The notes: generated by a model not told the origin, from the letters alone. Shown: positions 17,801 to 26,161, numbered from the stretch's first letter. The stretch is 64,000 nt of DNA from Amycolatopsis sacchari (GCF_900114035.1 NZ_FORP01000002.1:310001-374000); one strand, 5' to 3'. Numbers and translations are program-made.

Positions 17801-18713
17801 CGGCCGGTTGCACCGCCTCCACGGGTTGCTTCCTCGGCTCGGGCACGATCTCGATCCGCTTGCCCGCCGGGGGCTCGATCTGCAGCAGCGGCGTCGCGTC
17901 GGCCAGGAGTTTTTGTGTTGCGTGGAGCTGGTCGGTCGTGCGGCGGCGGAGTGCGTCCAGCGCGTCGGCCTTGCGTTGTGCCTGTTCGACGAGCTGCTTG
18001 GCCTTCTCGCTCGCCTCCGCGACCATCGTCTCGCACTTCGCCGTGGCCTCCGCGACCATCGTCTCGCACTTCTCGGCGGCCTCGCGTTCCTGCTTCGCGA
18101 TCGACGCCACCGCGGCTTCCCGGCGCTGCCGCATCGCCTCGTCGAAGTCGCGTTCCACCTGCTCACGGCGCCGCGCGGCCTGCTCGTCGAGCCGGTGCCG
18201 CGTCTGCGCCGCCTCGCTCGTCATCGCGTCGACCTCGGCCTTCGTGCGCCGCATCATGTCCTCGTGCTCGGCGGCGGCCTCCCTTCGGCGGGCGTCCACC
18301 TCCGCGACCAGGCGTTCGTGCCGCTCACGCAACCGTTGCGCGGCCTGGTCGGCGGCCGCCCAGCTGCGTTCGGCGGCGGCACGCGCCCGCTCGGTGATCT
18401 CCTTCGCCTCGTCCTCGGCCAGCTCGACCATGCGCAGCAGGCGCTCGCTGAGCCCGTCGGCCTCGATGGGGGTGCGGCTGATGCGGTCGATCTTCTCCCG
18501 CAGCCGGTCGTTCTCGCTGCGCAGCTCCTCCAGCTGCCGCGCGAGGTTCTCCGCGCTGGCGGCCGCCGCGTCCCGATCGGCGATCACCATCCGCAGGTCG
18601 GTTTCGGCCCGCCGCACGTACTCGCGGACCTGGCGCACGTCGTACCCGCGCCAGGACCGGTCGAAATCCGTGCGAAGCGGAACCAGATCCTCGCGAGAGT
18701 CAACGCCAGCCAT
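17793..18713 (-). CDS. DivIVA-like coiled-coil protein (paralogue 1)
   Basis: This is a 306-residue cytoskeletal-type protein. The short N-terminal domain (LVPLRTDFDRSWRGYDVRQV, then EYVRR) matches the DivIVA/Wag31 membrane-targeting region, and almost all the rest is coiled coil. Proteins of this sort mark poles or septa or act like filament scaffolds. An 11-residue unit containing KCETMVAEA is duplicated in tandem and supplies two Cys (DNA repeat 18013-18072, period 33 bp). The ATG at 18713 is preceded by GGGAGGT. A clear paralogue lies at 53492. It diverges from a Ser/Thr kinase gene; DivIVA proteins are known kinase substrates, so a functional link is possible (inference). Confidence 0.85.
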   Translation of the reverse strand: MAGVDSREDLVPLRTDFDRSWRGYDVRQVREYVRRAETDLRMVIADRDAAAASAENLARQLEELRSENDRLREKIDRISRTPIEADGLSERLLRMVELAEDEAKEITERARAAAERSWAAADQAAQRLRERHERLVAEVDARRREAAAEHEDMMRRTKAEVDAMTSEAAQTRHRLDEQAARRREQVERDFDEAMRQRREAAVASIAKQEREAAEKCETMVAEATAKCETMVAEASEKAKQLVEQAQRKADALDALRRRTTDQLHATQKLLADATPLLQIEPPAGKRIEIVPEPRKQPVEAVQPAAG

Positions 18714-18883
18714 CAGCACCTCCCGAATCGACAGTCCTCAATGGACTAATCGGCTGAAATCCCGTACCACCAAGCATCCTCTTTCCGAGGCGTTCCGTCC
18801 ACCAGCCTGGCCGCTTCGGCGTAATTTTTCGGTGTGACGCTCTTCGGGCACCGGTCGCCGGGGACGGATTCCCCTTGCCGGAA

Positions 18884-18912
18884 CCGGCTTTCCAATTCCC
18901 CGAAAGCCGGTA
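18884..18912. promoter_or_regulatory. Inverted repeat between DivIVA-like and kinase genes
   Basis: Perfect 9-bp arms ACCGGCTTT and AAAGCCGGT with an 11-nt spacer lie inside the 290-bp divergent interval. The site sits 171 bp from the DivIVA-like start and 92 bp from the kinase start. It could be an operator for either gene; no regulator is assigned. Confidence 0.35.
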
Positions 18913-19003
18913 CGAGACATTTCCGAACGAGACGTACCGCCGTCGTGGTGACACAACGGGTAGCTTGATGATCCCCGGAAAGCCGACACCGTAGCCTAAC
19001 CGG

Positions 19004-20416
19004 GTGACCGGGACGGAAACGCAGGACGAGGGACGTCTGATCGCCGGCCGCTACCGGCTCGAGCGCCGAATCGGCGGGGGCGCGATGGGGCTGGTGTGGC
19101 TCGCCAAGGACGAGTTGCTCGATCGCACCGTCGCACTGAAAGAGCTGGTCCTGCCCGCGACGCTGACCGCCGAGGAAGCCGAGCAGGCCCGCAAGCGCGC
19201 CGCGCGCGAGGCCCGCATCGCCGCCCGGCTGCAGCACCGGTACGCCATCACGGTCTTCGACGTCGCCGACGACGGCGGCATGCCCGTGCTCGTCATGGAG
19301 TACCTGCCGTCGCAGAGCCTCGCCGAGGTGCTGAACGCCCGCGGCCCCATGCCGCCCGCCGAGGTCGCCCGGATCGGCGCGCAGGCCGCCGAGGCGCTGG
19401 CCGCCGCCCACGAAGCCGGGATCGTGCACCGCGACGTCAAGCCCGGCAACATCCTGCTCGCCGAGGACGGCACCGCGAAGATCACGGACTTCGGGATCTC
19501 GCGGGCGGTCGACGACGGCACGCTCACCGGCAGCGGCGCGCTCGCGGGTACTCCGGCGTTCCTGTCCCCCGAGGCCGCGCGCGGCGAGAAGCCGACCGCC
19601 GCCTCCGACGTCTTCTCGCTGGGCGCGACGCTCTACGCCATCGTCGAGGGCCGTTTTCCCTACGGCGACACCGACAACCAGATGGCCCTGCTCTACGCGG
19701 CCGCGGCCGGCCGGGTCGCGCCGCCGCAGCAGGCCGGACCGCTGACAGAGCTGCTCGGCCGCATGATGTCCGTCGCTCCCGCCGACCGGCCCAGCATGGC
19801 CGAGGCCGCGGCCGAACTGCGGAAGATCGCCAGCCCGGCGCCGGCCGGGGAACGCCGGCGGGGCGTGGTGCTGTGGCTGACGGCCGCCGCGGTGGTGCTC
19901 GTCGCCGCGGTCGTGACCACCGTGTTGCTGGTGCGCAACGGCGGGGACGGCGGCACCGCCGCGCCGCCCGCCCCGTCGTCGTCCGCCCCAGCCCCGACGT
20001 CCTCGGCACAGCAGCCGACCTCGTCGACGGCGCAGTCGAGCCCGGCGACCAGCCCGTCCACGACGACCCCGCCGCCGCCGTCACCGCCCGCGAGCGCGCC
20101 TGCCGGGGGCGCGCCCACCCTCGACCCGGTGCAGTTCATGCGCGAGTACTACGGGCGGATGCCTGGCGGGACGGACGTCGGCTGGAGCCAGCTCAGCCCG
20201 ACGATGCAGGGCAGCATGAGCCGCGCCTACTACGTCAACTACTGGACCTCGATGAGCAGCTTCCGGGTGGTCAGCGGCCCGGAACTGGTCGGGCCCAACA
20301 CCGTCCAGTCCACGCTCGACTTCGTGCAGAACGGCAGGCACTACCACGAGACGCACCGCGTCACGCTCGTCAACAGCGGCGGGCGCCTGCTCGTCGAACA
20401 CGACGCGCTCGTCTAG
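19004..20416 (+). CDS. Membrane-anchored Ser/Thr protein kinase (PknB-type, no PASTA)
   Basis: This is a 470-residue Hanks-type kinase. It has a glycine loop (IGGGAMGLVW, about 25-34), the ATP lysine in ALKEL, the catalytic loop VHRDVKPGN (about 140), DFG at about 161, GTPAFLSPE in the activation segment and SDVFSLG. One transmembrane helix (LTAAAVVLVAAVVTTVLL, about 291-310) follows, then a Ser/Thr/Pro-rich linker and a ~100-residue extracellular domain (REYYGRMPG to LVEHDALV) that is not PASTA. The GTG start at 19004 may be nearly leaderless. The stop codon shares the palindrome CTAG with the convergent phosphatase gene. Confidence 0.93.
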   Translation: MTGTETQDEGRLIAGRYRLERRIGGGAMGLVWLAKDELLDRTVALKELVLPATLTAEEAEQARKRAAREARIAARLQHRYAITVFDVADDGGMPVLVMEYLPSQSLAEVLNARGPMPPAEVARIGAQAAEALAAAHEAGIVHRDVKPGNILLAEDGTAKITDFGISRAVDDGTLTGSGALAGTPAFLSPEAARGEKPTAASDVFSLGATLYAIVEGRFPYGDTDNQMALLYAAAAGRVAPPQQAGPLTELLGRMMSVAPADRPSMAEAAAELRKIASPAPAGERRRGVVLWLTAAAVVLVAAVVTTVLLVRNGGDGGTAAPPAPSSSAPAPTSSAQQPTSSTAQSSPATSPSTTTPPPPSPPASAPAGGAPTLDPVQFMREYYGRMPGGTDVGWSQLSPTMQGSMSRAYYVNYWTSMSSFRVVSGPELVGPNTVQSTLDFVQNGRHYHETHRVTLVNSGGRLLVEHDALV

Positions 20417-21159
20417 GGCAGGTAGTACATCGGGTTCGGCAGCTTGACCGGCCGCTCGGCGTGGCCGCCTTCGAGGTCGCTGTACTGGTCGCCGAGGTTG
20501 AGCACGATCGTCGCGCCACCGGCCTCGATGTGGGCGCGCGTCTGCGACTTGTACTGCACCGTCGTGCAGGTCAGCCCGCACGTCAGGTACGCGGGCGCGG
20601 TGCCCTCGGGCTTGAAGTACGCCTCCGCCGGGGCCGGGTAGCCCTCGTTCGCGAGGTTCTTCAGCGACGCCGGGCCCTGGTGCTGCGCGCGCCCGGTCAG
20701 GAAGTACACGTCGACGCCGTGCTGGGCCGCCCAGTTGGCGAGGTGCAGCGTGGGCTGGATCGCGGGGAACGTGCCCGCGTTGATCGCCTGCTCCTGCTTG
20801 ACCGGGTCGAACCCGAAGTCGTTGTCGGCCTCCCAGCCGTAGGTGACCTCCGAGGTGTCGTCGACGTCGAGCACGATCGCCGGGTTCGCGACGCCCTGCC
20901 GCAGCCGCCGCTCCAGGTACTGCTGCGCCTGCTCGACCTGGCGGCGCGTGTCCCTCGCCCACTGGCTCACCGGAGACTCGTGGTGGTGCCCGGACGAATC
21001 CACGGTGTCGCCGTAGTAGGCCTTCACGTCCAGCTTGACCTGCCCGATGTTGTCGGGCTCGTGGCTGCCGCCCGACGTGGCGAGCGCGGTCGCCCCTCCG
21101 GCGACGGTGGCGCCGATCGCCGCCGCGGCGGCAAGCTTCAGCAGACTGCGGAAAGACAT
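20413..21159 (-). CDS. Secreted HAD-family acid phosphatase
   Basis: This is a 248-residue exported phosphatase of the HAD/acid phosphatase (class B-like) type. An N-terminal signal segment (LLKLAAAAAIGATVAGGATALA) precedes the catalytic motif LDVDDTSEVTYGWE, in which the first Asp is the nucleophile. Motif II-like FLTGRAQ and a late Asp motif (LNLGDQYSD) complete the site, and paired Cys (CGLTC) suit an extracytoplasmic location. It would hydrolyse phosphomonoesters outside the membrane. It is convergent with the kinase gene, their stop codons interlocking in CTAG, so antisense transcription at the 3' ends is likely. Confidence 0.87.
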   Translation of the reverse strand: MSFRSLLKLAAAAAIGATVAGGATALATSGGSHEPDNIGQVKLDVKAYYGDTVDSSGHHHESPVSQWARDTRRQVEQAQQYLERRLRQGVANPAIVLDVDDTSEVTYGWEADNDFGFDPVKQEQAINAGTFPAIQPTLHLANWAAQHGVDVYFLTGRAQHQGPASLKNLANEGYPAPAEAYFKPEGTAPAYLTCGLTCTTVQYKSQTRAHIEAGGATIVLNLGDQYSDLEGGHAERPVKLPNPMYYLP

Positions 21160-21203
21160 GACGTGGCTCCCAACCTGAGGTGAACGGTTGGCAAACTACG
21201 TCA

Positions 21204-22355
21204 TCAGCACGGGATCCGGACCGCCTGACACAAAAAAGTCACCGGCGCCCGGCCGATCCGGGTGAGGACCACCGTCGCCTCCCCCTCGCCACGGAGCTTG
21301 AGCCGCTTGCGCAACGCGTCCGGGTCGACGTCCAGCCCGCGCACCAGGATCTCCAGCCGCCCGACGTCGTGCCGTTTCAGCAGCGCACGCAGGGTCTTCT
21401 CGCTGTACGGGCCGTGCTCGACGATCCGGAACGCGCGCACGCCCGGCGGCGGCGTGGTGCCCGTGAGGTACGCGATGCGCTCGTCGAGCTGCCACAGCCC
21501 GTGCCGCGCGGCATAGTGCTTGACCAGCCCCGCCCGCACCACCGCCCCGTCGGGGTCGATGATCCACTCGCCGGGCCCGCCCGCGCCGACGTCGTCCGGT
21601 TCGTCGGAGGTGATCGTCCACTGCGGACCGTCCGTGCGCAGCACCGTCGCCCGGCGGGCGGCGGTCGCGACGTCGCCGGTCCACAGGCACGCCTCGCGCA
21701 CCTGCCCGTCGAGCGACACCAGCTCGACCTCGTCCGCCCACGGCAGCGCCGCCCAGTCCAGCCCCGGCGAGCACTTGACCGCCAGGTCGCGCCCGGCGTA
21801 GATCTCGGCGAGCGCGTCCAGCGGCGGCGCGAAGTCCTCCGGCCGCCACTTGCGGCCCTTCGCGTCGCGGCGGGCCGGATCGGCGACCACGACCGTGCCG
21901 CGGCTGACCGGGCGCAGCGCGTCGGCACGCGCGAGCGGTACGTCCGGGCAGTTGTGCCTGGCCATCGCCAGCCGCACTTCGTCCACATCGGACCCGAGCG
22001 TCCTGCGGGCGGTGCGCGCCAGCTCCACCAGGTCCGCGCCGATCGAGCACGTCACGTCGTGCACGTCGCGGCCGGCGAGCCGGGACGCGCGGTGCCGGGC
22101 CACGGCCGACGCGCTCGCCTGCTGCAGCGCGTCGCCCGTGAACAGCCAGTTCTCCGCCGCGTCGAGCTTCCACCCCGCCTTGCGCCGCAGCAGCACCGTC
22201 TCCAGCACCGCCGCCGCGCGGTCCCCCGCGATCCGGCGCGCCGACTCCACGTCCGCGATCCGGCCCGGGTCCAGCGCGGCGCACCCGGCGAGGACGCGGA
22301 CGCCCTCGGCCGAGCGCAGGAACGCGACGTCGTCGAGCGAGAACGCGTACGGCAC
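21204..22355 (-). CDS. Class I methyltransferase with C-terminal THUMP-like domain
   Basis: This is a 383-residue SAM-dependent methyltransferase-like protein. The SAM-site pattern is visible as VHDVTCSIGADLVELAR, then VADPARRDAKGRKW (an Asp-Pro-type motif IV). The C-terminal ~75 residues (FRIVEHGPYSEKTLRALL, LEILVRGLDVDPDALRKRL) match the THUMP-like domain. Related actinobacterial proteins are presumed to act on RNA, but the substrate is not known. The GTG start at 22355 immediately follows the stop of the upstream methyltransferase, so it is the last gene of a coupled leftward operon. Confidence 0.85.
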   Translation of the reverse strand: MPYAFSLDDVAFLRSAEGVRVLAGCAALDPGRIADVESARRIAGDRAAAVLETVLLRRKAGWKLDAAENWLFTGDALQQASASAVARHRASRLAGRDVHDVTCSIGADLVELARTARRTLGSDVDEVRLAMARHNCPDVPLARADALRPVSRGTVVVADPARRDAKGRKWRPEDFAPPLDALAEIYAGRDLAVKCSPGLDWAALPWADEVELVSLDGQVREACLWTGDVATAARRATVLRTDGPQWTITSDEPDDVGAGGPGEWIIDPDGAVVRAGLVKHYAARHGLWQLDERIAYLTGTTPPPGVRAFRIVEHGPYSEKTLRALLKRHDVGRLEILVRGLDVDPDALRKRLKLRGEGEATVVLTRIGRAPVTFLCQAVRIPC

Positions 22356-23324
22356 CTACAGCTCGACCGGTGCCGGGGGCTTCGTGCCGGTGATCATCAC
22401 GTTGTAGAACAGCTCACGCGGCAGGACCTTCGCGAGCACCTTCTTGTCGAGCGCGGACAGCCGCAGCCACAGGTGGTAGGCGAACATCCGCCACCGCACG
22501 GTCAGCTTCTCCGGCGGCACCGCGGCCTCGAACGTGCGGATCGGCCAGCCCGCGAGCGCCGCCGCGAACTCCTCGGTCACCGCGCGCACGTCCACCGCGC
22601 CCGCGCCGAGCGCCATCCGCTCCAGCTCGCTCGGGTCGAACGTGTGGATGTCGACCACGGCCTCCAGCGCCGCCGCACGCGAGGACTCGTCCAGCTCCTC
22701 CTGCGGCCGCCGCCACGCGGTCAGCGGGCCCAGCTTGGTGACGTTCGTGGTCAGCCACCACGTGAGCTGCCCGAGCTTGCGCGCGTAGAAGTTGCCGATC
22801 TTGGTCGGCTCCCCGGCGAACACGAAGCGCCCGCCCGGCTTGAGCACGCGCAGCACCTCGCGCAGCGCGGCGGGCACGTCCGGGATGTGGTGCAGCACGG
22901 CGTGCCCGACGACCAGGTCGAAGCTGTTGTCGTCGTAGGGGATGCGCTCGGCGTCGGCCACGCGGCCGTCCACGTCGAGGCCCAGCTTCTCGGCGTTGCG
23001 CAGCGCCACCCGCACCATGCCCGGCGACAGGTCGGTGACGGAGCCCTTCTTGATGACCCCGCCCTGCATCAGGTTCAGCAGGAAGAACCCGGTGCCGCTG
23101 CCCAGCTCCATCGCGGTCGGGTACGGCTGGCCCTCGGTGCCCGCGACGGCGTTGAACACGTCGGTGGCGTAGGAGATGCAGCGCTCGTCGTACGAGATCG
23201 ACCACTTCTCGTCGTAGGTGCCCGCCTCCCAGTCGTGGTAGAGGACGTTGGCGAGCTTCGGGTCCGAGTAGGCGGCCTGGACCTCCTCGGCCGTGGCGTG
23301 GGGGTTCGGTGCGGGGTCTGCCAC
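22356..23324 (-). CDS. SAM-dependent class I methyltransferase
   Basis: This is a 322-residue methyltransferase with a UbiE-like core: motif I MELGSGTGFFLLNLM, motif II region TDLSPGMVRVALRNAE, then ADAERIPYDDNSFDLVVGHAVLHHI and VLKPGGRFVFAGEP. About 130 C-terminal residues are helical and Trp-rich and could recognise a lipid or quinone-type substrate. The GTG start lies 1 bp after the enoyl-CoA hydratase stop, and the stop directly abuts the next gene. Association with an enoyl-CoA hydratase suggests small-molecule or lipid methylation, but the acceptor cannot be named. Confidence 0.88.
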   Translation of the reverse strand: MADPAPNPHATAEEVQAAYSDPKLANVLYHDWEAGTYDEKWSISYDERCISYATDVFNAVAGTEGQPYPTAMELGSGTGFFLLNLMQGGVIKKGSVTDLSPGMVRVALRNAEKLGLDVDGRVADAERIPYDDNSFDLVVGHAVLHHIPDVPAALREVLRVLKPGGRFVFAGEPTKIGNFYARKLGQLTWWLTTNVTKLGPLTAWRRPQEELDESSRAAALEAVVDIHTFDPSELERMALGAGAVDVRAVTEEFAAALAGWPIRTFEAAVPPEKLTVRWRMFAYHLWLRLSALDKKVLAKVLPRELFYNVMITGTKPPAPVEL

Positions 23325-23325
23325 G

Positions 23326-24105
23326 TCATTTCCCTTCGAAGGTGGCCTTGCCGGGACCGTTCTCGATGAACGACCGCATCCCGTTCTTCTGGTCCTCGGT
23401 GGCCCACAACGCCGTGAACAGGTACGTCTCCAGCTTCAGCCCGCTCGCGAGGTCGCCGTCGAGCCCGCCGTCGATGGCGGCCTTGGCGTTGGCGAGCGCG
23501 ACCGCGGGGCCGTTCACGAACTGCGCGGCCCACTTGCGAGCCGACTCGTACACGTCGTCGGGGGCGACGAGCTCGTCCACGATGCCCAGGCTCAGCGCCT
23601 CGTCGGCCTTCGCGAAGCGGCCCGTGAACACCAGGTCCTTCGCTTTGCTCGGGCCGACGAGCCGGGCGAGCCGCTGCGTGCCGCCCGCGCCGGGGATGAT
23701 GCCGAGCAGGATCTCGGGCTGGCCGACCTTCACGTTGTCACCGGCGATGCGGCGGTCCGCGGCGAGCGCGAGTTCGAGGCCGCCGCCCAGCGCGTAACCG
23801 GTGATCGCGGCGACCGTCGGCTTGGGGATCGCGGCCACCTCGGCGACCGTGCCCTGCAGCGCGGCGCCGAAGGTGCGCATCTCCGCGTACGTGCGGGTGG
23901 ACATCTCCTTGACGTCGGCACCGCCGCAGAACGTCTTCTCGCCGCCGTACAGGATCACCGCGCGCACGTCGGCGCGCTCGGCGGCCTCGCGGGCGGCTTC
24001 GCCCAGCTCGGCCTGCACCTGGTTGTTGATGGCGTTGACCGGCGGGCGCTCCAGCCGGATCGTGCCGATCCCACCGTCCACCTCGAGCCGTACGAACTCG
24101 CCCAC
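23326..24105 (-). CDS. Enoyl-CoA hydratase/isomerase family protein
   Basis: This is a 259-residue crotonase-fold enzyme that would hydrate trans-2-enoyl-CoA in fatty-acid or related acyl-CoA breakdown. It has the oxyanion-hole motifs CGGADVKEM and ITGYALGGGLELALA and the catalytic glutamate region QPEILLGIIPGAGGTQRLARLVG with both conserved acidic positions. The full length suits the family. It sits between the ABC ATPase (35 bp) and a methyltransferase (1 bp) on the same strand. Many paralogues exist in actinomycetes, so a specific pathway is not claimed. Confidence 0.92.
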   Translation of the reverse strand: MGEFVRLEVDGGIGTIRLERPPVNAINNQVQAELGEAAREAAERADVRAVILYGGEKTFCGGADVKEMSTRTYAEMRTFGAALQGTVAEVAAIPKPTVAAITGYALGGGLELALAADRRIAGDNVKVGQPEILLGIIPGAGGTQRLARLVGPSKAKDLVFTGRFAKADEALSLGIVDELVAPDDVYESARKWAAQFVNGPAVALANAKAAIDGGLDGDLASGLKLETYLFTALWATEDQKNGMRSFIENGPGKATFEGK

Positions 24106-24140
24106 GCTGGCATCCTCCTCGTCGGTTACTGGTCGGTACC

Positions 24141-24944
24141 CTACCGGCGGCGGGCGAAGAACCGGTCCCCCGACCGCTCCAGCAGCAGGTCCTGGTCGAA
24201 CGTCTTGGACAGGTTCTCCGCCGTCAGCACGTCGTCGATCAGCCCGGCGACGACCGCCTGGCCCTCGCGCAGCAGCAGTGCGTGGGTGAAGCCGGGCGGG
24301 ATCTCCTCGACGTGGTGCGTCACCAGCACGGTCGCGGGCGCGTCGGGGTCCATCGCCAGCGTCGAAAGCCGGGCCACCAGGTCCTCGCGGCCGCCGAGGT
24401 CCAGACCGGCGGCGGGCTCGTCGAGCAGCAGCAGCTCGGGGTCGGTCATCAGCGCGCGGGCGATCAGGACGCGCTTGCGCTCGCCCTCGGACAGGGTGCC
24501 GAACGTGCGCTCCGCGAGATGCGTCACACCGAGCGTGCCGAGCAGTTCCATCGCCCGGTCCACGTCCAGGTTCTCGTACTCCTCGCGCCAGCGGCCGATG
24601 ACGGAGTACCCAGCGCTGACCACGACGTCGCGCACCAGTTCGTCGCCCGGCACGCGGCCGGCGAGCGCGGCCGAGGTGAACCCGATGCGGGGGCGCAGTT
24701 CGAAGACGCTGACCTTGCCGATCCGCTCGCCGAGCAGGTCCACGGTGCCGCTGGTCGGGTGCAGCTCGGCGGCGGCCAGGCGCAGCAGTGTGGTCTTGCC
24801 CGCGCCGTTCGGGCCGAGCACCACCCAGCGTTCGTCCAGTTCGACGGCCCAGTCCAGGCCGGCGAGCAGCTCGTTGCGGCCGCGGCGGACCCCCACGCCC
24901 GCCATGCGCACCACGAGGTCGTCAAGGTTGTTGGGCTCGCTCAC
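24141..24944 (-). CDS. ABC transporter ATP-binding protein (ModF/YlmA-like, no permease nearby)
   Basis: This is a 267-residue single nucleotide-binding domain. It has Walker A GPNGAGKTT, the Q-loop region RIGFTSAAL, signature TLSEGERKR (an S-E-G-E variant of LSGGQ), Walker B LLLLDEPAAGLD and the H-loop TVLVTHHVEEIPPGF. The HHVEEIP pattern and SEGE signature are typical of YlmA/ModF-like stand-alone ATPases rather than nutrient importers. No permease or binding protein is encoded beside it. I chose the GTG at 24944 because upstream residues in the open frame are antisense-like. It leads the operon with echA-type and methyltransferase genes. Confidence 0.88.
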   Translation of the reverse strand: MSEPNNLDDLVVRMAGVGVRRGRNELLAGLDWAVELDERWVVLGPNGAGKTTLLRLAAAELHPTSGTVDLLGERIGKVSVFELRPRIGFTSAALAGRVPGDELVRDVVVSAGYSVIGRWREEYENLDVDRAMELLGTLGVTHLAERTFGTLSEGERKRVLIARALMTDPELLLLDEPAAGLDLGGREDLVARLSTLAMDPDAPATVLVTHHVEEIPPGFTHALLLREGQAVVAGLIDDVLTAENLSKTFDQDLLLERSGDRFFARRR

Positions 24945-25036
24945 GTGCCCATTGTGGTCATAGTTGACCGTCCCGGTGGCAGCGGGTGCGTCCAGCCCGT
25001 GAGACGTCACGCGGGGTAGCGGGCGGGCGTGGCACG

Positions 25037-25282
25037 ATGCGGTGCGTGAGCACTCCGCCGTTCCCGCGCCCCGTGGGCCCGTTCTGGCGGAACCGTGCCG
25101 TCGACCTGCTCCTCGTCGCCTCCAGCGGCTGTACCGGTGCACCGTCCCGCACCCGTCACAGCCGTTACCGAGGAGCTTTCGTTGACCCAGACCGTGCTCG
25201 ACTGCGAAATCCACCCGTGGCTCGCCGAGTCCGCGCTGCCCGGGTTGCTGCCGCAGTCCCGTCTACTGTGGACGCCCGCTGA
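25037..25282 (+). other. Possible Cys-containing upstream ORF overlapping the dioxygenase start
   Basis: An open frame begins ATG at 25037 (or GTG at 25046) and encodes NRAVDLLLVASSGC, ending in Cys near 25133. The VDLLxVAS..C pattern resembles the short leader peptides that precede sulfur-metabolism genes in actinobacteria. Unlike those, this frame has no stop after the Cys and runs about 100 nt into the dioxygenase gene in another frame. It may act in cis through ribosome stalling rather than make a functional protein. Evidence is pattern and position only. Confidence 0.3.
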
Positions 25283-25721
25283 ACTGGCGGAGCTGACCCA
25301 CCGCGTCGCGTCCGAACTTTCCGGCCCGCTGCACGAGGTGCTGCGTTTCGACGCCGAGCAGCGCTGGTGGGCGCGGCTCGCGCTGACCGACGGCGTGGAG
25401 TTGTGGCTGTTGTCGTGGCTGCCCGGCCAGCACACCTCGCCCCACGACCACGGCGGCGCGGCGGGCTCGTTCACCGTGCTGCGGGGCGAACTGACCGAGG
25501 AGTACCGCTACCCCGGCGGCCCGGTCCGCACGCGGAACCACGTCGCGGGCAAGGCCCTCGGTTTCGGCGCGGGCCGGGCGCACCAGGTGGGCAACAACGG
25601 GACGACCCCGGCGGCGAGCGTGCACGCGTACTCGCCGCCCCTCGTCCCGACGCGCGAGTACGCCTCCTTGGCTGACGTGCCGAGCGAAATCCCGCCCCTG
25701 CCGGTGATACTCGGCCGATGA
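25182..25721 (+). CDS. Cysteine dioxygenase-type cupin
   Basis: This is a 179-residue thiol dioxygenase of the cysteine dioxygenase type, a cupin with a mononuclear Fe(II) that oxidises cysteine to cysteine sulfinate. The metal-binding His pair is in TSPHDHGGAAGSFTVLRGEL and the second cupin motif lies near GAGRAHQVGNNG, giving the third His. I chose the TTG at 25182 because GAGGAG lies about 7 nt upstream; a GTG at 25137 is the alternative. The stop overlaps the rhodanese start (ATGA). Pairing with rhodanese supports a role in sulfur-amino-acid oxidation. Confidence 0.87.
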   Translation: MTQTVLDCEIHPWLAESALPGLLPQSRLLWTPAELAELTHRVASELSGPLHEVLRFDAEQRWWARLALTDGVELWLLSWLPGQHTSPHDHGGAAGSFTVLRGELTEEYRYPGGPVRTRNHVAGKALGFGAGRAHQVGNNGTTPAASVHAYSPPLVPTREYASLADVPSEIPPLPVILGR

Positions 25722-26107
25722 CCGTAGACGAAATGCTCGCCGCGGCCCGATCCCGGCTCGACCGGGTCGGGCCGGAAGGCGCGCGGGAGCTCCAGGAACG
25801 GGGCGCGCTGATCGTGGACATCCGCCCGGAAGCCAACCGCGCGGCGGAGGGCGAAATCCCGGGCTCGGTGGTGATCGAGCGGATCCACCTGGAGTGGCGG
25901 CTCGACCCGGCGGGCTCGCACCGCCTGCCGCAGGTGCGCCCGGAACTGCCGGTGGTCGTGGTGTGCAACGAGGGCTACGCGTCGAGCCTCGCCGCCGCGG
26001 ATCTCCAGCGCCTCGGGTTGCGGGCGACGGATTTGGATGGTGGGTTCCGGGCGTGGGCGGCGGCGGGGTTGCCGGTGCGGGAGGGGCCGACACCGGCCGT
26101 GCCGTGA
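25718..26107 (+). CDS. Rhodanese-like sulfurtransferase
   Basis: This is a 129-residue single-domain rhodanese. The conserved start ERGALIVDIRPEANRAAEGEIPG and the active-site loop VVCNEGYASSLAA carry the catalytic Cys that holds a persulfide, and DLDGGFRAWAAAGLPV closes the fold. It overlaps the cysteine dioxygenase stop by 4 bp (ATGA), so the two are co-translated. It would move sulfane sulfur derived from cysteine catabolism. The 3' end is followed by about 800 bp without genes. Confidence 0.92.
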   Translation: MTVDEMLAAARSRLDRVGPEGARELQERGALIVDIRPEANRAAEGEIPGSVVIERIHLEWRLDPAGSHRLPQVRPELPVVVVCNEGYASSLAAADLQRLGLRATDLDGGFRAWAAAGLPVREGPTPAVP

Positions 26108-26161
26108 AGGCATTGCCGGAGTACCGGAGTGCCGTTAGGCACGCCCGCCAGAGTTGGGTGC

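Noticed and set aside
23293-24963. Long plus-strand frame opposite the enoyl-CoA hydratase and ABC ATPase
   Set aside because: Ser/Arg/Pro-rich with no motif, and antisense to two well-supported genes.
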